A stretch of DNA of 64,000 nucleotides from Bradyrhizobium guangzhouense (GTDB taxonomy: Bacteria > Pseudomonadota > Alphaproteobacteria > Rhizobiales > Xanthobacteraceae): positions 6,860,001 to 6,924,000 of the forward strand of contig NZ_CP030053.1 of assembly GCF_004114955.1 (NCBI RefSeq), read 5' to 3'. The notes under the pieces are model-generated. The model was not told where the DNA came from. It saw only the letters and a program-made list of their open reading frames with translations, and ran no database searches. The first letter of the stretch is position 1; every line of letters starts with the position of its first letter. The position numbers and the translations under genes are program-made. Below are positions 8,932 to 15,599 of this stretch, piece by piece.

Positions 8932-9330
8932 TCAGGCGCTCTCCACTGCCTTTTTGATCGCATCGAAATTGAACGAGAGCGCCCAGGTCGCCCCATTGTT
9001 TATGAGGGGTTTTGGACTATCGTATGCCTTCTCGACTTTCACGCCAATGAGCTTCTTCTTAGCATCTACCGCAGTTTGGATCTCCCAGGTTATCCAGTCG
9101 CTGGACGCACTTTGTTTTCCCACGATGCAAAGCAGGTGGGAAGCCTTTGCAATCAGTGGTTTGATTTTGCTCTTAATGTACGTAGCGTTGGTGCTGTTGA
9201 TAGCGTCCTTCAAGGAGCCATTGTAGAGTTCGAAATCAAACTCCTTGTTCTTGTCCCATGCCAGTAGCAGATTCTTGTAATGGGCATCATTATCGTAATC
9301 AAAACTTATAAAGATGACCTTCTTAGCCAT
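8932..9330 (-). CDS. ThsB-like (MTH538-type) TIR protein
   Basis: A 132-residue single-domain protein. The start is the ATG at 9330, directly after a GGGGGGAGC ribosome binding site. The N-terminus KKVIFISFDYDND and later SSDWITWEIQTAVDAKKK (W82-E83) match the MTH538/DUF1863 TIR-like group to which ThsB of Thoeris belongs. ThsB proteins make a cyclic ADP-ribose-type signal from NAD when phage infects. It is the first gene of the minus-strand operon leading into patatin, SLOG-like and TIR-TPR genes, the position expected for the signal producer. No membrane segment is present. I am confident of the fold group and less so of the enzymatic role. Confidence 0.8.
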   Translation of the reverse strand: MAKKVIFISFDYDNDAHYKNLLLAWDKNKEFDFELYNGSLKDAINSTNATYIKSKIKPLIAKASHLLCIVGKQSASSDWITWEIQTAVDAKKKLIGVKVEKAYDSPKPLINNGATWALSFNFDAIKKAVESA

Positions 9331-9452
9331 GCTCCCCCCTGAGGTAGATTGAAGGACTGATTTAAGCACCTTCTTCTACAAGTTGCAAAGGGGAAAGAGG
9401 CGCCTTAGCGCTCTGAAAGGCGTTGGTCATCTCAGCGGGACGTGAGGGATCC
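9331..9452. promoter_or_regulatory. Divergent control region between two defence-like units
   Basis: A 122-base gap separates the start of the minus-strand TIR/patatin operon from the start of the plus-strand gene at 9453. Both transcripts must begin here or within neighbours. I could not pick out convincing -35/-10 pairs, so this is called only from gene orientation. Confidence 0.35.
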
Positions 9453-10739
9453 ATGGACTACGAGAAGATATGCTTCGTTGTAATGCCGTTTGGCAAAAAG
9501 ACTGTAGAGGGCAAGATTGTCGATTTCGATTTGCTGTATGAACAAATTTTTGAACCCGCCATCAGCGGCACAGTTCTACCGGAAGGAGGCTTCCTGGAGC
9601 CGCACAGGACCGACAGGGATTTCTTCAGCGGCGATATAAAATTGGATATGTTTCAGTATCTAGAATACTCGCGATTCGTTCTTGCCGACATTACAGGATT
9701 GAACTTCAACGTTGGCTATGAACTCGGTGCCCGACACCGCGCACGGGAGTCCGGAACGGCCATCTTCCGGCAAGTGCAGTTTGCGCCGCCGTTTGACATC
9801 AGCTCGATCAAAGCATTCCCCTATGAGTACGAGCCGAACGAGGAGGCAGAAAAGTCTCGCGAGCTGGTAAAACGCGTGTTGACGGAATCTCTCCTTCAAA
9901 ATCGTCTGGATAGCCCCGTTTGGCTCGCGCTGTCCACACAGCGCAAAACTAACGATATCGATCTGGTGCTGAACGACGCCGAAAACGCAATCCGTTCGCT
10001 AGATTGGATCCGCGCTATGGATATCTATCGCGGCGCACTGAAGCTTTGGCCCGCGAACTCTCATGTCAAGATGATGCTAGGTCTTCTCTGTCGGGATCGA
10101 GGGATCTGGAACGAAGCTATCACTCAATTCGACGGAGTCGTCGCCATCGTTCCGCTCTATGGCGAAGCACATCGCGAGAAGGGGGTTGCAGAAAATAAGC
10201 TCGCTCAACGAGAACATAAGCCTTTGGATACGCGGCCTGCCCCCGGTGAGATCGCCCTGCGTCGAGCTGTTGAACTGAACAGTAAGGATTTCGATGCTTA
10301 CGCTTCACTTGGAGGGGTCCTGAAAAGAGCAGGCAGATTCCAGGAGGCGTTGGAAGCCTATGAGGAGGCGGTGAGCCTTTCTGGTGGACATCCTTATCCT
10401 TTGCTCAATGCTCTCAAACTTCGAGTGCCGTTGACTGGCCGATTGGATTTGTCATCGCAGGACAAACTTCGTCTAATCCGGGCTGAGCGGCTCCGCGACG
10501 GCCAAGCAAAATTAACTCCCGCCTTTGATAGCCCCTGGTGTTTTTTCGATCTCGCCGAGATTCGGCTCTATCGTGGCGATGTCGAAGGCTTTCTTTCGGC
10601 TGCGAGAGCTGGGCTTTACGAAATCACGGACAATTTTCAGTGGGATACGTTCGTGAGTAGCCTTGAACTGCTGCGTCCAGCCGCGACAGAGTTGCCTTGG
10701 CTTTCTGATGCACTTCTACGCCTCGCAACCGTGATATGA
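9453..10739 (+). CDS. Nucleoside-deoxyribosyltransferase-like domain fused to TPR repeats
   Basis: A 428-residue protein, started at the ATG at 9453 after a GAGGGA ribosome binding site rather than an in-frame codon at 9423. Residues 1-140 carry the pattern CFVVMPFGKK ... LEYSRFVLADITGLNFNVGYELGARHRAR, typical of a Rossmann-like domain related to nucleoside 2-deoxyribosyltransferases and TIR folds and often annotated only as a TPR protein. Residues 165-345 are tetratricopeptide repeats. It overlaps the EVE gene by ATGA, so the two are translationally coupled. The domain could hydrolyse or bind a nucleotide, and the TPRs could bind a partner. It is divergent from the TIR/patatin operon, which suggests one functional neighbourhood. 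Confidence 0.7.
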   Translation: MDYEKICFVVMPFGKKTVEGKIVDFDLLYEQIFEPAISGTVLPEGGFLEPHRTDRDFFSGDIKLDMFQYLEYSRFVLADITGLNFNVGYELGARHRARESGTAIFRQVQFAPPFDISSIKAFPYEYEPNEEAEKSRELVKRVLTESLLQNRLDSPVWLALSTQRKTNDIDLVLNDAENAIRSLDWIRAMDIYRGALKLWPANSHVKMMLGLLCRDRGIWNEAITQFDGVVAIVPLYGEAHREKGVAENKLAQREHKPLDTRPAPGEIALRRAVELNSKDFDAYASLGGVLKRAGRFQEALEAYEEAVSLSGGHPYPLLNALKLRVPLTGRLDLSSQDKLRLIRAERLRDGQAKLTPAFDSPWCFFDLAEIRLYRGDVEGFLSAARAGLYEITDNFQWDTFVSSLELLRPAATELPWLSDALLRLATVI

Positions 10740-11272
10740 CGCATGAATGCATCAACAGGGTCGCAGCATTGGAGGTGGCAAATAGGCACATGAGAACACC
10801 ATTGGCCCGCCGACAAATCAATACTACTCCAAAGCGGAAGCCGAACATCTGGCTGTATATGGTCGCTGGGGAGAATAACTCCGACTGGGCGAAGCTAGAC
10901 GCCGACGGATTTGACACTTGGAAAGGTCACCCGAGAACTAAGGTCGGCGATCTCATTTTGATGTACAGAACGGCTCCTTACAGCGACATTGCGTGTATTT
11001 TTACTGCCATCTCCGACGCTCGCGCGACGGTCCACACTCGGGAATTTCCTTGGAAAGTCGCCGTTGATCCGGGAGGCGGCTTTCGGCTGCGGAAAACGAT
11101 TAAGTTGACCGAGCTTAAAGATGAGCCGCGTCTAGCAGGACGGTCTTTTCTGAAAAAACAACAAGGAGCCACATCAAGGAAGCTTGATCTTGAAGAACAA
11201 GGTGCTTGGCGGGGACTCCGCAAGATACTGGAAGACCGCAATCCGGGCCTGAAGGAATATCTTCTTCGGTGA
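10736..11272 (+). CDS. EVE-domain protein
   Basis: A 178-residue protein. After a 35-residue basic leader, residues 36-175 match the EVE fold of the PUA superfamily: NIWLYMVAGENNSDWAKLDADG, then TKVGDLILMYRTAP, then IACIFTAISDARA. EVE domains bind modified bases in DNA or RNA and are frequent in prokaryotic defence loci, usually as specificity modules. The start overlaps the upstream gene by four bases. The downstream TIR coding sequence is in the same frame, and only the TGA at 11270-11272 separates the two, so this may be the N-terminal half of an EVE-TIR protein split by a stop. The fold call is good; the ligand is unknown. Confidence 0.75.
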   Translation: MTHECINRVAALEVANRHMRTPLARRQINTTPKRKPNIWLYMVAGENNSDWAKLDADGFDTWKGHPRTKVGDLILMYRTAPYSDIACIFTAISDARATVHTREFPWKVAVDPGGGFRLRKTIKLTELKDEPRLAGRSFLKKQQGATSRKLDLEEQGAWRGLRKILEDRNPGLKEYLLR

Positions 11273-11293
11273 ACCCAGCAACAAACATCAACG

Positions 11294-11692
11294 GTGTTTC
11301 TCTCCTACGCATCCACCGACCGACACAGGGTTCAAACCCTGTATGAACTGCTGCGGCGCGACGGAATTGAAGTTTGGCTAGATCAAAATGAACTTGTTGC
11401 CGGCGAAAAGTTCAACACGATCATCAAAGATGAAATCAATTCATGTCGGGCCGTCGTTGTGTGCATCTCTGAGAACTGGCTAAAAAGAGCTTATGCCCAA
11501 AAGGAACTAGCGTGGGCCTTGGAACGAGCCGCGATGTACGACGATTTCCTGTTTCCAATCAACTTAGACGGTTGCGCAACTCCAAGACGCCTGAAAGAGG
11601 AGGGCCAAATCTACAACATGCAAAGCCGCAACAAACAGGCCCAGCTGAGAAAGCTCATTGACCGTTTAAGGTCCACATTAGTGCGTGCTTGA
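11294..11692 (+). CDS. TIR-domain protein, possibly the C-terminal half of an EVE-TIR protein
   Basis: A 132-residue TIR domain: FLSYASTDRHRV at the start, VWLDQNELVAGEKF at 27-40, AVVVCIS at 53-59 and AQKELAWALE at 68-77. Read from the GTG at 11294 the protein would begin at the very first strand of the fold, and no good ribosome binding site precedes it. The same frame is open back to the TGA of the EVE gene, encoding a seven-residue Gln/Thr linker, so expression by fusion, readthrough or reinitiation is possible. At the usual catalytic position I read Asn (GEKF-N41) rather than Glu, so NADase activity is doubtful. No further gene follows in the same run. Confidence 0.7.
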   Translation: MFLSYASTDRHRVQTLYELLRRDGIEVWLDQNELVAGEKFNTIIKDEINSCRAVVVCISENWLKRAYAQKELAWALERAAMYDDFLFPINLDGCATPRRLKEEGQIYNMQSRNKQAQLRKLIDRLRSTLVRA

Positions 11693-11787
11693 GCTAACGA
11701 TGAAGACGATATCGGCTACTCTCAAGCACTAATTGTCCGTGGGGATAACCATACGCCTGCAGAGCACCGCCGGTTTATCATCAAGCT

Positions 11788-12363
11788 ATGCAAGACAACC
11801 AAACGCGACAGGACACGACAAGTCGCGACGGTTCGCCCGATGAGCTCTATTCCCTCTCTCTCGACGAAGCCGTCGACATATTTGAGGAAGCCGGTCTCCC
11901 CCGCACGCTCCGCGCAATTCAGCGGTACTGCGCTTTAGGCAAGCTCGACTCGCACAAGGTTGAGACGCCTACTGGCGAGAAATATTTGGTTACTCCTCAC
12001 TCGGTTGAGCGGCTAATAAAATACATAAAGGAAGTATCGCGACCAGGCGCGACTAGTCACGACAATTCGCGCCTGGTCGCGACTGTTCGCGCACTGGGAG
12101 TTAAGCCTGAAGTCGAGCCGCGGCCAGTCACGACAAGTATCGACAAGCCACGACCTGTCGCGACAAGCGACGACAAATATGTGTCGATGCTTGAGAATCA
12201 AGTCGAATTTTTGCGCGGCGAAATCTCGGTCAAGAATACTCAGATAGCGGAGTTGACCGAGCGCGCCCGTGAGACCAACCATTTGATAGCAGGCTTACAA
12301 AAAATGTTTCCGCTGCTCGCCGCACCCGACCGCCGGGGTGGGGAGGATGGGCAACAGCCGTAG
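11788..12363 (+). CDS. MerR-like HTH protein upstream of the replication gene
   Basis: A 191-residue protein. Residues 22-80 (LSLDEAVDIFEEAGLPRTLRAIQRYCALGKL ... then YLVTPHSVERLIKYIKEV) have the layout of a MerR/DUF-type winged helix: a recognition helix followed by a wing. A Ser/Asp/Pro-rich linker covers 81-130, and 130-170 is a coiled coil that would allow dimerisation. The linker is encoded by an array of 10-bp DNA repeats (12038-12178), so its odd composition is imposed by the DNA. The gene lies 65 bases before the replication initiator, the place for a partition, copy-control or origin-binding protein. It could bind its own internal repeats. No closer family is recognised. Confidence 0.6.
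   Translation: MQDNQTRQDTTSRDGSPDELYSLSLDEAVDIFEEAGLPRTLRAIQRYCALGKLDSHKVETPTGEKYLVTPHSVERLIKYIKEVSRPGATSHDNSRLVATVRALGVKPEVEPRPVTTSIDKPRPVATSDDKYVSMLENQVEFLRGEISVKNTQIAELTERARETNHLIAGLQKMFPLLAAPDRRGGEDGQQP
11804..11833 (+). repeat. Short outlying block of the 10-bp repeat
   Basis: Three consecutive 10-base units, CGCGACAGGA, CACGACAAGT and CGCGACGGTT, lie just inside the start of the HTH gene. They match the consensus of the larger arrays at 12038-12097 and 12119-12178. Confidence 0.6.
12038..12178 (+). repeat. Two blocks of 10-bp phased repeats inside a coding region
   Basis: Six consecutive 10-base units run from 12038 to 12097 (CGCGACCAGG, CGCGACTAGT, CACGACAATT, CGCGCCTGGT, CGCGACTGTT, CGCGCACTGG), and six more from 12119 to 12178 (including CACGACAAGT, ATCGACAAGC, CACGACCTGT and CGCGACAAGC). 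The consensus is about CRCGACAAGT. The period is 10 bases, close to one helical turn and not a multiple of three, so the pattern is kept at the DNA level rather than by the protein. Candidate roles are iterons, a centromere-like partition site or an autoregulatory operator. Confidence 0.75.
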
Positions 12364-12428
12364 TGGCTCTCCACACGGCGCGGCCAAGTCGAAACGATTT
12401 TTCTGACTTATAATTTAGCTACTGATCT

Positions 12429-13931
12429 ATGGCAGCCAAGCAAACAACAACGACCGGTCAGGACGCGCCGTCAACGGTCGAAAAAATTTACATGGAGAAT
12501 ACGCTGCTCCGCATTTCCGGCGCGTTGTTCTGCCATGATGCGAAGCGCGCTTCGACCCGCACTCAAGAAATTGCACTCAATCACAACGCCAAAGAAAAGG
12601 CAGTGTTCATCCGGCCAGACCCGGCGCTGGGTCAGCCCGGTCCGCTCGCACACAAGATTTTTGTTGCCCTTATCAAGAAGCACTCAAACTACGGCCGTCC
12701 AATTCGTAGCGATATATCGTTCACCAAGCGCGAACTCACTCGACTCATTGGGCGCAAGAAGTGGGGTGGTCGCGACAGCGAGGAGCTGACCCTTGCGCTG
12801 CGTGAGATACAATACGCATTCGTTCGCACCAACTTCAAAACAGATGAAGGCAGGCACGCCGAGCACAGCTTCAATATCTTTCCAGAAGTTTATCTGGAGC
12901 GCCGGGAAAGGGAGACCGACCCTGTTGAACGATGTACGGTAACGCTCGCACGTCCCATTGTTGAGTCCCTCAAGGACGAGCACTTCACCTGTCTCAATCA
13001 TGCGCTCATGGCGCAGCTCGGCACGATCGGCCAGGCACTGTATATGCGCTTGTTCTTCCATTTCGCAAACTTGTATATGGACAATTCGCGTAAGCGACCA
13101 ACGTTTAGGAAGCGCTACGAAGATGTCTGTACGGAATGGCTTGGTGGGCTCACTGTTCATGCCCAACCGTCAGTCATAGAGCGGGACCAACTAGGTCCAC
13201 ATCTGAGGAAGCTCCGCGCGCTAAGTTTTCTGGCATCATACGACATCGCACGCGCCGCGGATGGGAAGGGATTTGTCTTGAGCTTCCGTCCTGGCGCCGC
13301 GTTCATCACCGACTACGAACGCTTTTATCGCGGTTGTCAGGCTGAAATGCAGTTCGAATTTCAGAGTGACCAGCACGAGACGGCCGAGCCGCTCAAGATC
13401 GCATATATGTTTTTGGAGAAACGCACCGGCCAGCCGGCCGCCGCTATCCCGTATGTTCCAACTAAGGACGTTGAGACCGCGAAATTTCTGCTGGCGAAGG
13501 TGCCATTTGACGAGATGCCTCAGTTCATCGACTACGCGCTCGTAGAAGCCAAGAAGACAAACTTTGATGTGAAAACATTAGGTGGGCTCAGGCAGTACCT
13601 GGCAAGCTATATTGAGCGCCGGCAGCGCCGAGCAGCCGACACTAAAGCCGCACAGCAGGCATTATCAGAAGAGCACGCCGAAGAAGAGCGTATCGAATAT
13701 GGCACGTACCGACGCAGGGCGGCGGACGTACTGTTTGTTTCGCTGTCCCTCAGCGAACAAGAAGAAATCCGAGCGCTGGTCATGACGGAAGTAGGGAAGG
13801 GAGGCGGTCCGATCCGGTCACATCTCGCCGATATGGCGCGAGCCCGCATCACGGCCGAGCGGCACCCAGACAAGATCCAACCGTTTGAGGATTGGAGAAT
13901 GACGAGACGCTCATATGGCAAAGCGAGTTAA
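12429..13931 (+). CDS. RepA-like replication initiator
   Basis: A 500-residue soluble protein. Residues 65-300 contain the paired winged-helix layout of plasmid initiators: PLAHKIFVALIKKHSNYG, SFTKRELTRLIGRKKWGGRDSEEL-like segments and later FLASYDIARAADGKGFVLSFRPG. The most similar group known to me is the replication initiator protein A family found in alphaproteobacterial plasmids and integrative elements. The C-terminal 150 residues are charged and helical. It is preceded by the HTH gene carrying phased repeats and followed by a toxin-antitoxin unit and 22-bp iterons, which supports an initiator role. It overlaps the next gene by 17 bases. In an integrative element it may allow transient extrachromosomal replication. 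The family call is by pattern and moderate. Confidence 0.7.
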   Translation: MAAKQTTTTGQDAPSTVEKIYMENTLLRISGALFCHDAKRASTRTQEIALNHNAKEKAVFIRPDPALGQPGPLAHKIFVALIKKHSNYGRPIRSDISFTKRELTRLIGRKKWGGRDSEELTLALREIQYAFVRTNFKTDEGRHAEHSFNIFPEVYLERRERETDPVERCTVTLARPIVESLKDEHFTCLNHALMAQLGTIGQALYMRLFFHFANLYMDNSRKRPTFRKRYEDVCTEWLGGLTVHAQPSVIERDQLGPHLRKLRALSFLASYDIARAADGKGFVLSFRPGAAFITDYERFYRGCQAEMQFEFQSDQHETAEPLKIAYMFLEKRTGQPAAAIPYVPTKDVETAKFLLAKVPFDEMPQFIDYALVEAKKTNFDVKTLGGLRQYLASYIERRQRRAADTKAAQQALSEEHAEEERIEYGTYRRRAADVLFVSLSLSEQEEIRALVMTEVGKGGGPIRSHLADMARARITAERHPDKIQPFEDWRMTRRSYGKAS

Positions 13932-14121
13932 GACAAGAATTAAAGAGCTTAGTGATCGGCTGTCCTTGTGGACGGATGAGGATATTGATGTGCTAGAAAA
14001 CGCCATCTGCCAGATTGAGGAGCGCCGCTTCGACGAATATCACACCGTAGAAGATGAGCGACGGCCTTTCGATGGAACCAAACGGCACCAGCAGGCGGGG
14101 TGTGCTATAATGTCGCTATGA
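13915..14121 (+). CDS. Antitoxin-like small protein, paralogue of the next gene
   Basis: A 68-residue protein. Its residues 9-60 line up with the N-terminal part of the antitoxin at 14118-14348: both have L-x-E-L-x-x-R-x-x-x-W-x-E/D-E, then IE, then Y-x-T-x-E-D. It overlaps the initiator gene by 17 bases, and its stop overlaps the antitoxin start as ATGA, so it is translated as part of the same operon. It has no toxin of its own. It may be a decayed duplicate or a second antitoxin that modulates the pair. Its last ten residues (GCAIMSL) look unselected, in keeping with a truncated copy. Confidence 0.55.
   Translation: MAKRVKTRIKELSDRLSLWTDEDIDVLENAICQIEERRFDEYHTVEDERRPFDGTKRHQQAGCAIMSL
14106..14111 (+). 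promoter_or_regulatory. Possible -10 element before the toxin-antitoxin pair
   Basis: A perfect TATAAT lies seven bases before the antitoxin ATG. No convincing -35 box is visible at the right distance, and the ATG is too close for a normal leader unless the message is nearly leaderless. This is weak evidence for an internal promoter. Confidence 0.25.
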
Positions 14122-14348
14122 GTAATAAGCTGAGAGAACTCTTGGAACGCGCAGAGACTTGGCCCGAAGAGGTCCAGGAGGAGGCTGCCGAGACCTTGTT
14201 GTCGATCGAACAGAGCTTCACTGATGGTTACGTCCTCACGGCAGAGGATCGGGAAGCACTAGCACGTAGTGCAGAGGACGTCCGCCAAGGCCGATTTGTC
14301 CGAGATAGCGCAGTTTCTGAGTTCTTCGACCGCTATCGTACTATATGA
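14118..14348 (+). CDS. Antitoxin of a ParE/RelE-type pair
   Basis: A 76-residue acidic helical protein, started at the ATG at 14118 that overlaps the previous stop. Its composition and size fit the addiction-module antitoxins found with ParE/RelE toxins: an N-terminal helical half, and a C-terminal half with ALARSAEDVRQGRFV ... FFDRYR that would wrap the toxin. Its stop overlaps the toxin start by ATGA, the usual antitoxin-then-toxin coupling. It would neutralise the toxin and probably repress the operon. In this setting the pair would stabilise the mobile element. Confidence 0.8.
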   Translation: MSNKLRELLERAETWPEEVQEEAAETLLSIEQSFTDGYVLTAEDREALARSAEDVRQGRFVRDSAVSEFFDRYRTI

Positions 14349-14626
14349 GGCTTAGGGTCGTCAGCACGGCCTTTGCCGAGCTTGCTGAGATTGCTGAATT
14401 TATCGCCCGGGACAATCCCGATGCATCAAGGGGGGTCGTGAGGCGTATCGAAGAAGTATTTACGCGGATCAAGCAATTTCCATATATGGCCCACCCAGCC
14501 GACACATCAGACATTCGAATTTATCCGGTGCGGCCATTTCCGTATCTAGTGTTCTACAGCATCGAGCAGGATGAGATTATCGTACGCAACGTTCGGCACG
14601 AAGCACGACGCCGTTCAAATAGGTGA
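14345..14626 (+). CDS. ParE/RelE superfamily toxin
   Basis: A 93-residue protein with the family pattern: MRLRVVSTAFAELAEIAEFIARDNP at the N-terminus, then RRIEEVFTRIKQFP, then IRIYPVRPFPYLVFYSIEQDEIIVRNVRHEARR at the end. ParE members poison DNA gyrase and RelE members cleave mRNA on the ribosome. The R-x-F-P-Y-L-V-F-Y strand and terminal R-H-x-x-R are shared by both, so I do not choose between them. The start overlaps the antitoxin stop. It is the last gene of the initiator operon. Confidence 0.88.
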   Translation: MRLRVVSTAFAELAEIAEFIARDNPDASRGVVRRIEEVFTRIKQFPYMAHPADTSDIRIYPVRPFPYLVFYSIEQDEIIVRNVRHEARRRSNR

Positions 14627-14771
14627 GTGGAAAAGAATGGCTCAACAGAGCCATTTTGAAGTGTCGCACAATATATGTTTCGCGACACATGAATTTCGGC
14701 TTGTCAATGTGCTGTCCCTCTTAGCTGGCCGGACAGGAGTTGCGCCAGATGTGGATAATGCCGTCTCGGCC

Positions 14772-14837
14772 GGGGGGTCTCACCCAAAGAACTGGGGGGT
14801 TTGACCCAACATAGCGGGGGGTTTGACCCAAGGAATT
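14772..14837 (+). repeat. Three tandem 22-bp iterons
   Basis: Three head-to-tail units of exactly 22 bases begin at 14772, 14794 and 14816. Each starts GGGGGG(T/C) and contains TTTGACCCA (TCTCACCCA in the first). Iterons of this size beside an initiator gene mark plasmid-type origins. An A/T-rich tract follows directly. The alternative is a remnant transposon end with multiple terminal repeats. Confidence 0.7.
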
Positions 14838-15014
14838 TAAAATCGGATTCTCGTGATACGTTGCGAAATAAGGGAATTTTGGAGATCGCGATCCGCTCTA
14901 ATAGAATCTAATATATTTAATACACCAGTGTGTGCTCTTTGAAGGATAAGGAGCGACCCGGCGCGGGCCGCACGCTTGCCCTTTCCTCTCCTGGTCCGTC
15001 AGCTTGTAAGCGCC
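14838..15014. other. A/T-rich intergenic tract next to the iterons
   Basis: There is no gene here. The stretch around 14898-14925 is almost all A and T (TCTAATATATTTAATACA), and the palindrome GATCGCGATC lies just before it. Together with the iterons this fits a duplex-opening region of an origin. It could equally hold promoters, but none face an adjacent plus-strand gene. Confidence 0.4.
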
Positions 15015-15518
15015 TCAGCGGCTCACGAAAATACTTTCAAAGTCCGTGCGTAACCGCTGCTGAAGAAAGTCGTACGCCTTCTCATCTTTGACTATTTCCA
15101 TTGGCAGCGCATCAAGACGGTTGAGTATCGCTGTCCTCACGTTTCCCATAGCTGCTTGGTTCTTATCCTGATCTGCCTCAAGCTTGATCACACGCTCGGT
15201 TAAGATACGGATCGCTTCCTGGAGCTGCGCCGAATTGGCATCGAGTTGTGGCCTTGTCACCAGATTTAGACTGAGTTCACCTGGCCCCCCCGTTCCCGTC
15301 CCGGCGGCGTTTACAGTAACTGAGGCGCTCTCGAGTTGCACCGGGCTGCGCGCAGTGCCCCCTGTATCCTGCCCTCGCCACGAGACGCGCAAGTTAGCAG
15401 TTGTCGATGTCAGTTCGGAAACTGACCCGAACTGGGGTGCCGCCGGTTGCAACGCGCCAAGTAGGTAGCCAGCACTGATTAGACAAATGAGCCCGACTCG
15501 CCGAACAATTGTGATCAT
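15015..15518 (-). CDS. Exported protein with the shared C-terminal motif (copy A)
   Basis: A 167-residue protein. The N-terminus has a hydrophobic segment at about 8-28 that reads as a signal peptide or single anchor. The middle (35-85) is Thr/Gly-rich and probably beta or disordered. The last 70 residues are helical and end in LPMEIVKDEKAYDFLQQRL followed by D-F-E-S-I-F. The same C-terminal block occurs in the genes at 15600-16037 and 18951-19452, with LP, DE(K/Q)AY, QR and the final D-x-x-x-x-F fixed. It follows the copy at 15600 by 81 bases on the same strand and so is probably co-transcribed. I know no named family. Confidence 0.6.
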   Translation of the reverse strand: MITIVRRVGLICLISAGYLLGALQPAAPQFGSVSELTSTTANLRVSWRGQDTGGTARSPVQLESASVTVNAAGTGTGGPGELSLNLVTRPQLDANSAQLQEAIRILTERVIKLEADQDKNQAAMGNVRTAILNRLDALPMEIVKDEKAYDFLQQRLRTDFESIFVSR

Positions 15519-15599
15519 TCTCGTTTCCTTACGAATTGCTCGTTCTGACAGAAATAGGTTGTAGCGACCTTGCGGCGCTCGAGAAAGATGGCCAATCCC

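Noticed and set aside
11804..12178. The 10-bp array considered as a CRISPR array.
   Set aside because: Units are far too short, contiguous and without spacers, and lie within an open reading frame.
14571..14804. A frame running from the toxin end into the iterons.
   Set aside because: It starts inside the toxin gene in another frame and translates the 22-bp repeats; no ribosome binding site.
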